From assembly GCF_965222285.1 (NCBI RefSeq), contig NZ_OZ244942.1, forward strand, positions 1,178,001 to 1,242,000: a DNA stretch of 64,000 nucleotides, read 5' to 3'. Positions 1 through 7,412 of this stretch are shown one piece after another (position 1 is the first letter of the stretch; the number at the start of each line of letters is the position of its first letter). The position numbers and the translations under genes were made by a program. The notes under the pieces are model-generated. The model saw only the letters and a program-made list of their open reading frames with translations, was not told the DNA's origin and did no database searches. Source of the DNA: Tepidicaulis sp002389665 (GTDB lineage Bacteria > Pseudomonadota > Alphaproteobacteria > Parvibaculales > Parvibaculaceae).

Positions 1-981
1 CAGCATGTCGGCATAGGCGCCGGTGCGCAGAACCGCCGCGTCCATGCCCGAGACGGTGACGCGTTCGCCGCGGCGGAAGATACGGCCTTCATCGTCGGCG
101 ACTTCCGCCCAGGGCCCGGCATAAAGCGCCACGGCTTCTTTCTGCGCGGCGGCATCGGCGGAGGGCTTGTAAGCGAGGACGGTGACGGAGCGGTACTCGA
201 TCCCTTCCACCACTTGCCAGGGCGCATGGTCGAACTTGTCGAAAGCCGCGCCCACAAAGCCTGCATCGGCCAGCGCGTCGATGAAGCCGAGCTCGGTCAG
301 CGCGCCGGAGATGCAGCCGCTCCAAAGCGTTGCATCGTTTTTCAGATGCTCCGGGCTTTCCACATCCGAGACGATATCGGAAACGGCGATACGCCCGCCC
401 GGCTTCAGCACACGGAACATTTCGCGGAAGAGCTGCGGCTTTTCATGGTCGGGCACGAGATTGAGCACGCAGTTGGAGACGATCACATCCACGCTGTTAT
501 CGGCAACGAGCGGGGCGGTACGGCGCAGCTCCGCCTGTTTGTCGGCGAGCTTCTTGTAATCGGTCGCGGATTTGACCGGATGGCTTTCCAGCCATTGGCC
601 CAGCGCGTCCAGATCGGTCGCCAGATCCTGGATATAGCCATGGCGGAAATCGACATTGTCATAGCCGATCTTCTCGGCGACGAGCGGCTGGCTGCGCTTG
701 GCAAGCTCCAGCATTTCGTCCGTCATATCGACACCGATGACACGGCCCTTGGGCCCGACGATCTGCGAGGCGATAAAGCAGATCTTGCCCCCGCCCGCGC
801 CGAGATCGAGCACGGTTTCGCCTTCGCGCACATAGCGGGAGGGATCGCCGCAGCCATAGTCGCGCTCCAGCACTTCTTCCGGAATGACTTTCAGATAGCG
901 CGGATCGTAATCCACCGGGCAGCAAAGGGCTTCCTCAAGGGCTTCGGCGGCGGCGCCGTAGCGCTGTTTGACGGCTTCCAT
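1..981 (-). CDS. arsM: Arsenite methyltransferase (ArsM-like), 3' end beyond window
   Basis: SAM-dependent methyltransferase of the ArsM/AS3MT type, which methylates As(III) in the cytosol. The gene starts at the ATG at 979-981 and runs off the left edge, leaving about 327 visible residues. The SAM loop is DLGAGGGK near residue 59. The cysteines expected of the family are present: the C20-C21 pair, C44 in YGCGDP, C171 in SNCVLNL and C223 in SGCISGA. Residues about 120-157 form a charged insertion between the SAM fold and the SNC motif that I do not expect in the shorter ArsM proteins. It is divergent from the ArsR gene, so the operator at 1069-1096 could affect both. The general fold is certain; arsenic as substrate is inferred from the cysteines. 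Confidence 0.75.
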   Translation of the reverse strand, partial: MEAVKQRYGAAAEALEEALCCPVDYDPRYLKVIPEEVLERDYGCGDPSRYVREGETVLDLGAGGGKICFIASQIVGPKGRVIGVDMTDEMLELAKRSQPLVAEKIGYDNVDFRHGYIQDLATDLDALGQWLESHPVKSATDYKKLADKQAELRRTAPLVADNSVDVIVSNCVLNLVPDHEKPQLFREMFRVLKPGGRIAVSDIVSDVESPEHLKNDATLWSGCISGALTELGFIDALADAGFVGAAFDKFDHAPWQVVEGIEYRSVTVLAYKPSADAAAQKEAVALYAGPWAEVADDEGRIFRRGERVTVSGMDAAVLRTGAYADML

Positions 982-1062
982 ATCGGTCTCCAGAGTGAGA
1001 AATTTCCCGCAGAATAGTCGGGAAAAGCGGGCTTTACTCTAACATTTCCGTGAGACGTCGTG

Positions 1063-1096
1063 TTGACATATTATTTAACGTATGCGTTAAATAATA
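1063..1096 (+). promoter_or_regulatory. arsR promoter with perfect 12-bp inverted-repeat operator
   Basis: A consensus -35 TTGACA lies at 1063-1068. Directly after it is a perfect inverted repeat with arms TATTATTTAACG (1069-1080) and its complement (1085-1096) around the 4-bp spacer TATG. A -10-like TTAAAT at 1087-1092 falls inside the right arm, 18 bp after the -35. A dimeric ArsR-type repressor bound here would cover the promoter of the gene starting at 1114. The layout is what is expected for autoregulation; binding itself is inferred. Confidence 0.8.
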
Positions 1097-1113
1097 ACGA
1101 AATAGGACATGGA

Positions 1114-1524
1114 ATGACGATGCGGATGCAAAACCCGGCACCGGAAAATCTGGACCTTATTCTGACGGCGCTGGGCGACCCGGCCCGCCGCCGGGCGGTG
1201 GAGTTTTTAAAAGACGGTCCCCGCCGCGCCGGGGAGATCGCCGAGGCGGCGGGCATGAGCGGCCCGGCCATGAGCCGGCATCTGCGTGTCTTACGAAAAA
1301 CCCGCCTGATCGCCGAGGAGCGGGTGGAAGAGGACGCGCGCATCAAGCTTTACCGGCTGGAGCGGGCGCCTTTCGAGGCGCTGTCCGGCTGGCTGGCGGA
1401 AGTGAGCGCCTTTTGGGGCGACAGTCTGCAGGCGCTCAAAGCCCATGCCGAAAGCGTGGCGCAGGAGGAAAAGGGCGCGGGCAAAGCGCTGCCCGCCCGT
1501 ACCGCGCGCCGGAGCCGGCCATGA
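1114..1524 (+). CDS. ArsR-family winged-helix repressor
   Basis: Transcriptional regulator of 136 residues. The winged-helix region starts with LTALGDPARRRAVEFL, and the recognition helix is in AAGMSGPAMSRHLRVLRK, as in ArsR proteins paired with SRPBCC domain genes. I see no clear CxC metal site, so the signal may not be a metal. The start is the ATG at 1114, eight bases after AGGA; an upstream in-frame GTG at 1060 lies in the -35 box and is rejected. The stop overlaps the next gene's ATG in an ATGA junction. It probably represses its own operon (1114-3725) through the palindrome at 1069-1096. Confidence 0.88.
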   Translation: MTMRMQNPAPENLDLILTALGDPARRRAVEFLKDGPRRAGEIAEAAGMSGPAMSRHLRVLRKTRLIAEERVEEDARIKLYRLERAPFEALSGWLAEVSAFWGDSLQALKAHAESVAQEEKGAGKALPARTARRSRP

Positions 1525-2039
1525 GCACGCCGCCTCCTTCCAACAAGCCGGCATCCGACATTCATGTCAGCATCGAGATCGCGGTGCCGCCCATGCGCCT
1601 GTTTGAGATTTTCGTCGGCGATATCGACCGTTGGTGGCGGCGCGGTCCGGAATACCGTTTCTTCCCGCCCTGGGAAGGGGAAATCAGGTTCGAGCAGAAC
1701 GGCACGACGCGGCTCGTGCACCGGGACGGGGAAGACCCGGCGCGGCGCCATGTGATCGGCGAGGTGACGTGCTGGCAGCCGGGCGAGCGGCTCTCCTTCA
1801 CCTTCCGCTTGCCGAATTTTACGGCGGATCAGGAAACGCAGGTCGATATCCGCTTCACACCGGCAGGCGAGGGAACGCGGCTGGAGCTCACACATACGGG
1901 CTGGGACAGCCTGCCGCCGGACCATCCCGCCTTGCACGGCCTCGCCGGGCACCGCCTGATGATGATGAAGGCCCAGATCTGGGCGCGGAATTTCGAAAGC
2001 CTGAAGGCCCGTGCCGGCGATATCATCGCAAACGACTAG
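1521..2039 (+). CDS. SRPBCC (AHSA1-like) domain protein
   Basis: A 172-residue protein of the SRPBCC/AHSA1 fold, a hydrophobic-cavity fold that binds small lipophilic ligands. Family features visible are the N-terminal IHVSIEIAVPPMRLFEIF strand-helix, the WW-containing segment near residue 36, the VTCWQPGERLSFTFRLP stretch and the C-terminal helix that closes the cavity. The pairing arsR then SRPBCC in an ATGA overlap is a very common two-gene arrangement whose ligand is usually unknown. Its task here, with a VOC protein and a drug exporter downstream, may be ligand capture or chaperoning; that part is inference. Confidence 0.85.
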   Translation: MSTPPPSNKPASDIHVSIEIAVPPMRLFEIFVGDIDRWWRRGPEYRFFPPWEGEIRFEQNGTTRLVHRDGEDPARRHVIGEVTCWQPGERLSFTFRLPNFTADQETQVDIRFTPAGEGTRLELTHTGWDSLPPDHPALHGLAGHRLMMMKAQIWARNFESLKARAGDIIAND

Positions 2040-2052
2040 GGGAGAGAGCGAT

Positions 2053-2502
2053 ATGACCGCGCAGCAAACCATCACCGCCTATCTCATTGCCGATAAGGCG
2101 GCGGATGCCATCGACTTTTACATCAAGGCTTTCGGGGCGAAGGAAACGGGCGCGCGCATCGCGGGCCCGGACGGCAAGGTCGGCCATGCCGAGCTTACCA
2201 TCGGCGGCGACAGTTTTTACCTGGCCGATGAGTTTCCCGATATGGGCGCGCTCAGCCCGAAAAGCCTCGGCGGCTCGCCGGTTATGTTCACGCTGCAAGT
2301 GGCGGATGTGGACAGCGCAATGAAGCAGGCGGCGGGCGCGGGCGCGGAAGTGACGCGCGCCGTGGAAGATCAGTTTTATGGGGAGCGCTCCGGCCATGTG
2401 CTCGACCCGTTCGGCTATCGCTGGGCGCTTTCCCAGCATATCGAGGACGTGCCGCCCGAAGAATTAAAACGCCGCGCCGCCGCCCTTTACGGAGAAACGT
2501 AA
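2053..2502 (+). CDS. VOC-superfamily (PhnB/glyoxalase-like) protein
   Basis: Cytosolic protein of 149 residues in the vicinal oxygen chelate superfamily. Two beta-alpha-beta-beta-beta modules are readable: the first begins TITAYLIADKAADAIDFYIKAFGA, and the second ends in DQFYGERSGHVLDPFGYRWAL, a typical PhnB/bleomycin-resistance-like signature. The start is the ATG at 2053 after GGAGAGAGCG. Its TAA shares a base with the following ATG (TAATG), so translation is probably coupled to the MFS exporter. Substrate unknown; members include glyoxalases, fosfomycin-resistance proteins and non-catalytic binders. Confidence 0.85.
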   Translation: MTAQQTITAYLIADKAADAIDFYIKAFGAKETGARIAGPDGKVGHAELTIGGDSFYLADEFPDMGALSPKSLGGSPVMFTLQVADVDSAMKQAAGAGAEVTRAVEDQFYGERSGHVLDPFGYRWALSQHIEDVPPEELKRRAAALYGET

Positions 2503-3725
2503 TGGCGCGGGCGCCGGGCAAACATGCCGTCATTTTCCTGCTCGTCACGGTCCTGATCGACATGATCGGGCTCGGCATGATCATGCCGGTCATGCCTTCG
2601 CTCATCGGCGAGGTGACGGGGGAAGGGCTGAGCGAGGCTGCGGCCTATGGCGGCTGGCTGATGTTCACTTATGCCGCGATGCAGTTTCTCTTCGCCCCGG
2701 TGCTCGGCAATTTGAGCGATGCTTATGGCCGCCGCCCCGTGCTGCTTTTATCGCTGACGGCGCTGGCGGCGGACTACGTCATCATGGGGTTTGCGCCCGA
2801 TCTTCTCTGGCTCTTTGTTGGCCGCGTGCTGGCAGGCATGTGCGGGGCGAATTACACCATCGCCAATGCCTATATCGCCGATATTTCTTCTCCGGAAAAA
2901 CGCGCGGCAAATTTCGGGCTGATCGGCGCGGCTTTCGGTGTGGGTTTCATCATCGGCCCGGCAATCGGCGGGCTGCTCGGCGAGTTCGGCCCGCGCGTGC
3001 CGTTCTTTGCGGCGGCCGGGCTCGGACTTCTCAATGTGCTTTACGGGCTCTTCGTGCTGCCGGAAACGCTGAAACCAGAAAACCGCCGCCCCTTCGTCTG
3101 GCTGCGGGCGAACCCGCTCGGCGCGCTGCGCCAGATGCGCAAATATCCGCTCGTGCTCGGACTATTGGGCGCGAGCGTCTTCTTCCAGCTCGCTCACGAT
3201 GTGAACCCCTCGACCTGGTCCTATTACACGATGTTGAAATTCGGCTGGTCGGAGGCCGATGTCGGCGCTTCGCTCGCCTTTGTCGGCCTCTGCATGGCGC
3301 TGATGATGGGGCTCGGCACGCGGCTTATCATTCCCCGGATCGGAGAGGCACGTGCCGCCGCTCTTGGATTGACGCTTACCAGTGTCGGCTTTCTCGGCTT
3401 TGCCTTTGCGAGCGACGGCTGGATGTTCCTGCCCTTCATGGTGGTGCTTTCCTTCATGGGGCTGGTGCAACCGGCGCTGCGCTCCATCATGGCGGGTCAT
3501 GTGCCGGAAAATGCGCAAGGCGAGCTGCAGGGCGCGATTTCGAGTGTCATGGGGCTCACCATGACCGTGGCGCCGCTCCTTTCCACGCAGATCTTCCATG
3601 CCTTTACGCAAGCGGACGCCCCGGTCTATTTCCCCGGCGCAGCCTTCGTCATGGCCAGCGCCTGCACGCTGATGGCGCTCGGCGTCGTCACGGTGGTGCT
3701 CAAGAGAAAAGAAAAGCCGGCGTGA
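2502..3725 (+). CDS. MFS drug exporter, TetA-like
   Basis: Twelve-helix major facilitator superfamily antiporter of 407 residues, in the inner membrane. The N-terminus has the TetA-type signature VTVLIDMIGLGMIMPVMP, and loop 2-3 carries motif A as GNLSDAYGRRPVLLLSL. The MPVMP and GRRP motifs put it in the tetracycline-resistance (TCR/Tet) branch, but chromosomal members often export other drugs. It is the last gene of the arsR-led operon, translationally coupled to the VOC gene. Calling it a tetracycline pump would be over-reading; drug:H+ antiporter of the TetA group is safe. Confidence 0.88.
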   Translation: MARAPGKHAVIFLLVTVLIDMIGLGMIMPVMPSLIGEVTGEGLSEAAAYGGWLMFTYAAMQFLFAPVLGNLSDAYGRRPVLLLSLTALAADYVIMGFAPDLLWLFVGRVLAGMCGANYTIANAYIADISSPEKRAANFGLIGAAFGVGFIIGPAIGGLLGEFGPRVPFFAAAGLGLLNVLYGLFVLPETLKPENRRPFVWLRANPLGALRQMRKYPLVLGLLGASVFFQLAHDVNPSTWSYYTMLKFGWSEADVGASLAFVGLCMALMMGLGTRLIIPRIGEARAAALGLTLTSVGFLGFAFASDGWMFLPFMVVLSFMGLVQPALRSIMAGHVPENAQGELQGAISSVMGLTMTVAPLLSTQIFHAFTQADAPVYFPGAAFVMASACTLMALGVVTVVLKRKEKPA

Positions 3726-3793
3726 AGGGTAGCGCCGCCGCGCATTGAAATCTCTGTTGCCGCTTCTGAAGGTTTTCAGGTGGCAAAGAGAGT

Positions 3794-3821
3794 GGACCCC
3801 GGCAACAAGTGCCGGGGTGAC
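3794..3821. repeat. Half copy of intergenic CCCCGG hairpin repeat
   Basis: GGACCCCGGCA...TGCCGGGGTGAC forms one stem-loop between the MFS gene and the first MDR gene. It resembles one half of the composite element at 9120-9207, so it looks like a member of the same dispersed intergenic family. It may act as a transcript-end hairpin for the convergent genes, but there is no T tract. Confidence 0.6.
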
Positions 3822-3850
3822 GTTTGATTTTCAAAAGAGGGGAAGAGGCC

Positions 3851-4864
3851 TCAGCCGACCTTGATCAGGCGGCGGCCGTGGTTCTCGCCTTCAAAGAGGC
3901 CGATAAAGGCTTCCGGCGCGGTTTCGATGCCCTCGGAAATATCCTCGGTATATTTCAGCTTGCCGGATTTGATCCAGCCTGCCATTTCCGCCTGGGCCTG
4001 CGGGAACTGTTTGAAATAATCGAAGACGACGAGCCCTTCCATGCGCAGCCGGTGCGTGATGAAGCGCGTCGTATTGCGGATGCCGCGCGGTTCGGGCCGG
4101 TTATATTCGGCGACCTGGCCGGAGATGATCAGCCGGGCGCGCTCATTCGCATTGGCAATCGCTGCATCCAGCATTTCCCCGCCCACATTATCGACATAAA
4201 TATCGACGCCGTTCGGGCAGTGCTTCTTGATCGCTGCCACAAGGTCTTTTTCTTCCTTGTAGTTGAAGCAGGCATCGAAGCCGAGCTCGCGGGTAACATA
4301 TTCGCACTTGTCTTTGGAACCGGCGATGCCGACGACGCGGCAGCCTTTCATCTTGGCAATCTGGCCTGCCGTCGCGCCGACGGGACCGGCGGCGGAGGAA
4401 ATGAGCACCGTCTCACCTTCCTTCGGCTTGCCCATATCGAGAAGGCCGAAATAGGCGGTGAGCCCCGGAATGCCGAGAACGCCGATGGCTGCCGTCACGG
4501 TCAGCGGGGGCTGGAAGATCGAGGCGTCGAGCTTGGTGATGCCGCGCCCGTTGGACAGCGCATATTCCTGCCAGCCGAACCCGGCGGTGACGAGATCGCC
4601 TTCCTTGAAGCGCTCGTTATTGGAGGCTTTGATCGTACCGATCATCGCCCCTTCGATGGTCTCGCCAATGCCGAGCGCCTGGGCGTAAGAATCGCCGGAA
4701 AGGCGCGAGCGCATGCCGGGGTCGACCGAAAAATACCGGGCCCGCACCAGCACCTCATGCTCACCCGGATCGCGCAGCTCTTCTTCTTCCAGCCGGAAGT
4801 TTTCTTTTACGGGTTTGCCGTCAGGGCGCGATGCCAGCACCCAGCGCCGGTTTTTCACGGGCAT
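3851..4864 (-). CDS. NADP-dependent MDR oxidoreductase, paralog 1
   Basis: Zinc-independent medium-chain dehydrogenase/reductase (337 residues) of the CurA / prostaglandin reductase (LTB4 12-hydroxydehydrogenase) group, which reduces the C=C bond of enones and 2-alkenals with NADPH in the cytosol. The Rossmann segment is VLISSAAGPVGATAGQIAKMKGCRVVGIAGS, with downstream GVDIYVDNVGGEMLDAAI, a family hallmark; catalytic zinc ligands are absent. The start ATG at 4862-4864 follows GGAGGAACATC. First of three tandem same-strand paralogs (also 5071-6093 and 6157-7161), each with its own ribosome-binding site. Confidence 0.9.
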   Translation of the reverse strand: MPVKNRRWVLASRPDGKPVKENFRLEEEELRDPGEHEVLVRARYFSVDPGMRSRLSGDSYAQALGIGETIEGAMIGTIKASNNERFKEGDLVTAGFGWQEYALSNGRGITKLDASIFQPPLTVTAAIGVLGIPGLTAYFGLLDMGKPKEGETVLISSAAGPVGATAGQIAKMKGCRVVGIAGSKDKCEYVTRELGFDACFNYKEEKDLVAAIKKHCPNGVDIYVDNVGGEMLDAAIANANERARLIISGQVAEYNRPEPRGIRNTTRFITHRLRMEGLVVFDYFKQFPQAQAEMAGWIKSGKLKYTEDISEGIETAPEAFIGLFEGENHGRRLIKVG

Positions 4865-4960
4865 GATGTTCCTCCACCTTTGTTTGGCTCATGCTCGCAG
4901 ATGCGCGCAAGGAAGGGAAGACGGGAAGGGGAATGAGAGAGCGGCAAATGCTTCCCCCAT

Positions 4961-5055
4961 CCGTCATGCCCCGCTTTATACGGGGCATCCACGAGCGGCG
5001 TGCTTGAAACGATGACCGTTGGCGTGGATGGCCCGGTCAAGCCGGGCCATGACGG
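4961..5055. repeat. Composite mirrored intergenic repeat, copy A
   Basis: Two stem-loops, ATGCCCCG-CTTTATA-CGGGGCAT and GGCCCGG-TCAAG-CCGGGCC, lie either side of a variable centre. The outer ends CCGTCATG (4961-4968) and CATGACGG (5048-5055) are themselves complementary, so the whole unit can fold back. The same unit occurs in the opposite orientation at 12538-12628. This is a REP/BIME-like intergenic element, here between MDR paralogs 1 and 2. Confidence 0.8.
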
Positions 5056-5070
5056 TGCGGCGGGAAGGTC

Positions 5071-6093
5071 TTAAACAGCCGGATCGTTGCCGACCTTGAC
5101 CAGCATCTTGCCGAAGTTCTTCCCTGTGAAGAGGTTGAGGAAGGCTTTCGGCGCGTTCTCGATGCCTTCTTCGACGGTCTGCTGCCATTTCATTTTGCCC
5201 GCCGGAATGAGTTTCGACATTTCGGCATAAAAGTCGGGCAGAAGATCGAAATGGTTCGAGACGATGAAGCCCTGCAGCTTCAGGCTCTTGCCGACGGCCA
5301 TGATGATGTTGTTCGGGCCGGGGGCAGGTTCGGTGGCGTTATACTGCTCGATCATGCCGCACAGCGCCGCGCGGGCGAACGGGTTCATGTAATTGATCGC
5401 CGCTTGCAGATGCGCGCCGCCGACATTTTCGAAGTAAACGTCGATGCCTTTCGGAAAGGCTGCTTTCACCGCCGCATCGAGATCGCCGCAGGTCTTGTAA
5501 TTGATGGCTTTGTCGATGCCGGCTTCTTTTTCAAGCCATTCGCATTTGTCGTCGGAGCCTGCGCTGCCCACCACATAGCAGCCATGGGCTTTGGCAAGCT
5601 GGCAGACGACGGAGCCGACGGCGCCGGAAGCGGCGGAAACGAAAACGTTTTCCCCGTCTTTCAGCTCGCCCACCCGCATCAGGCCGGCATAGGCGGTCAG
5701 GCCCGGCATGCCGAGCACGCCGAGAAAGGCTTCGATCGGACCCATATTGGGATCAACCTTGGTAAGCCCGTCCGCGCCGGAGACGAAATATTCACGCCAG
5801 CCCAGCATCGAGTTCACATAATCGCCTTCCTTGAACTTGTCGCTCTTGGATTTGACGATCTGGCCGATGGCCCCGCCTTCCAGCGGCTTGCCGATCTGGA
5901 AAGGCGGCACATAGCTTTCCCGGTCCATCATGCGCCCGCGCATGTAAGGGTCGACCGACATCCAGATATTGCGGACGAGCACTTCGCCGTCTTTCGGATC
6001 GGCGATGCTGGCTTCGGCCACTTCGAAATCGCTGTCCTTCGGCATGCCGACGGGGCGCGAGGCGAGGCGGATTTCCTTGCTGGTTACACTCAT
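5071..6093 (-). CDS. NADP-dependent MDR oxidoreductase, paralog 2
   Basis: Second MDR paralog, 340 residues. It has the family's N-terminal substrate fold beginning KEIRLASRPVGMP, the YMRGRM motif, the dinucleotide loop VFVSAASGAVGSVVCQLAKAHG, and GIDVYFENVGGAHLQAAI. Start ATG at 6091-6093 follows AAGGAGACTCTTTC. As in its neighbours there is no structural zinc lobe, which fits an NADPH-linked enone/alkenal reductase (CurA-like) and not an alcohol dehydrogenase. The reading of the fold is firm; the natural substrate is not knowable here. Confidence 0.9.
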   Translation of the reverse strand: MSVTSKEIRLASRPVGMPKDSDFEVAEASIADPKDGEVLVRNIWMSVDPYMRGRMMDRESYVPPFQIGKPLEGGAIGQIVKSKSDKFKEGDYVNSMLGWREYFVSGADGLTKVDPNMGPIEAFLGVLGMPGLTAYAGLMRVGELKDGENVFVSAASGAVGSVVCQLAKAHGCYVVGSAGSDDKCEWLEKEAGIDKAINYKTCGDLDAAVKAAFPKGIDVYFENVGGAHLQAAINYMNPFARAALCGMIEQYNATEPAPGPNNIIMAVGKSLKLQGFIVSNHFDLLPDFYAEMSKLIPAGKMKWQQTVEEGIENAPKAFLNLFTGKNFGKMLVKVGNDPAV

Positions 6094-6156
6094 GAAAGAG
6101 TCTCCTTGGGTTTGGGTTGAGGTAGTTGAGTTGAAGTTCCGAATAGAATTGCGGTG

Positions 6157-7161
6157 TCAGGCGACCTTGACCATGCGCTTGCCACGGTTCTCACCCGCCA
6201 AAAGGCCGATCAGCGCTTGCGGGGTGTTTTCCAGCCCCTCGATAATATCTTCCTGCACCTTGATCTTGCCTTCGCCGACCCAGCGCTGCAGATCCTCCAG
6301 GGCCCGATCGCGCTTGTCGTTGAAATCCATCACGATAAAGCCCTGCATCTTGATGCGCTTCGTGACGATGAGGCCGGGAATGCCGCGCGGTCCATGCGCC
6401 GGGGCTTCCCCGTCATATTGCGAAACCGCGCCGCAGCAGGCGATGCGGCCGAAAAGGTTCATGCGGAAAAGGCAGGCTTCCAGAATGTCGCCGCCCACAT
6501 TGTCGAAATAAACATCGATGCCCTTCGGGCAGGCTTCTTTCAGCGCCTTGTGGACGGGCTCGTTTTTGTAATCGATGGCGGCATCGAAGCCGAGTTCCTT
6601 GACGAGCCAGTCGCATTTCTCACGGCCCCCCGCAATGCCGACGACGCGGCAGCCGCGGATCTTGGCAAGCTGGCCGACGATGGAGCCGACGGACCCGGCG
6701 GCGGCGGAAACGACGACGGTTTCCCCTTCTTTCGGCGCGCCGATTTCAAAAAGCCCGAAATAGGCGGTCAGCCCCGCCACCCCATAGACGGAGAGAAGAT
6801 GGGTCATGGGTTCGAGCGCGGGCAGCTTCGTGCATTGCTTGGCGGGCAGGGCGGCAAATTCCTGCCAGCCGGTATCGGCGAAAACGAGATCGCCGGGCTT
6901 ATAGGCATCGCTTTTCGAGCTCAGCACTTCGGCAATGGCGCCGCCCGCCATGACCTGGCCCGATTCGATGGCATCCCGGTAGGTCGCGCCCTGCATCCAG
7001 GCCCGGTTTGCCGCATCGAGCGAGATGTAATGGGTTTTGACCAGCACATCGCCGTCTTTCGCCTCCGGCACGGCGCCGTCCACCAGTTTGAAATGGTCTT
7101 TGCTCAGCTTGCCCTGGGGCAGTTCGACGATCAGTACCTGACGGTTTTTTTCGGCAGCCAT
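6157..7161 (-). CDS. NADP-dependent MDR oxidoreductase, paralog 3
   Basis: Third MDR paralog, 334 residues from the ATG at 7159-7161, which is preceded by GGAGGATATT; a longer reading from 7242 lacks such a site. The cofactor loop reads VVVSAAAGSVGSIVGQLAKIRGCRVVGIAGG, followed by GIDVYFDNVGGDILEACL. The protein starts MAAEKNRQVLIVELPQGKLS, a slightly different N-terminus from the other two. It is first in transcription order of the three-gene array, and the palindromes at 7201-7227 sit just upstream, so they may govern the array. Confidence 0.9.
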   Translation of the reverse strand: MAAEKNRQVLIVELPQGKLSKDHFKLVDGAVPEAKDGDVLVKTHYISLDAANRAWMQGATYRDAIESGQVMAGGAIAEVLSSKSDAYKPGDLVFADTGWQEFAALPAKQCTKLPALEPMTHLLSVYGVAGLTAYFGLFEIGAPKEGETVVVSAAAGSVGSIVGQLAKIRGCRVVGIAGGREKCDWLVKELGFDAAIDYKNEPVHKALKEACPKGIDVYFDNVGGDILEACLFRMNLFGRIACCGAVSQYDGEAPAHGPRGIPGLIVTKRIKMQGFIVMDFNDKRDRALEDLQRWVGEGKIKVQEDIIEGLENTPQALIGLLAGENRGKRMVKVA

Positions 7162-7200
7162 AATATCCTCCCTTAAGAGCGTGCCTGTGGCCGCCCTTGC

Positions 7201-7227
7201 GTTAATTGCGATTAACATAGGTCCTAT
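7201..7227. promoter_or_regulatory. Two adjacent small palindromes upstream of MDR array
   Basis: GTTAAT-TGCG-ATTAAC (7201-7216) is a perfect inverted repeat, followed immediately by ATAGG-T-CCTAT (7217-7227). They lie 40-66 bp upstream of the MDR paralog 3 start and about 190 bp from nadE, so a regulator of the MDR array is the likelier reader. No regulator gene is adjacent; role inferred only from symmetry and position. Confidence 0.45.
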
Positions 7228-7412
7228 CGCAACTTTTTGCACACTTCAGCGCCCAAATTTGAACAATCGCGGACAGGATGTGTGCAAGCGCCGTTTCAGG
7301 GGGCTTTCCGGGGGCGGGGGAGCGGTTCGCGCGGCCCTTCCAAGCCCAGGATTGTTTGGCGCCGCCCGGCAGGGTAAGAAACACGCCAGTGAGTCAACAC
7401 GTTAGGCCCCTC

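Noticed and set aside
7217..7412. Riboswitch upstream of nadE
   Set aside because: I looked for a conserved stem-loop pair and saw only generic GC-rich sequence; no supportable match.
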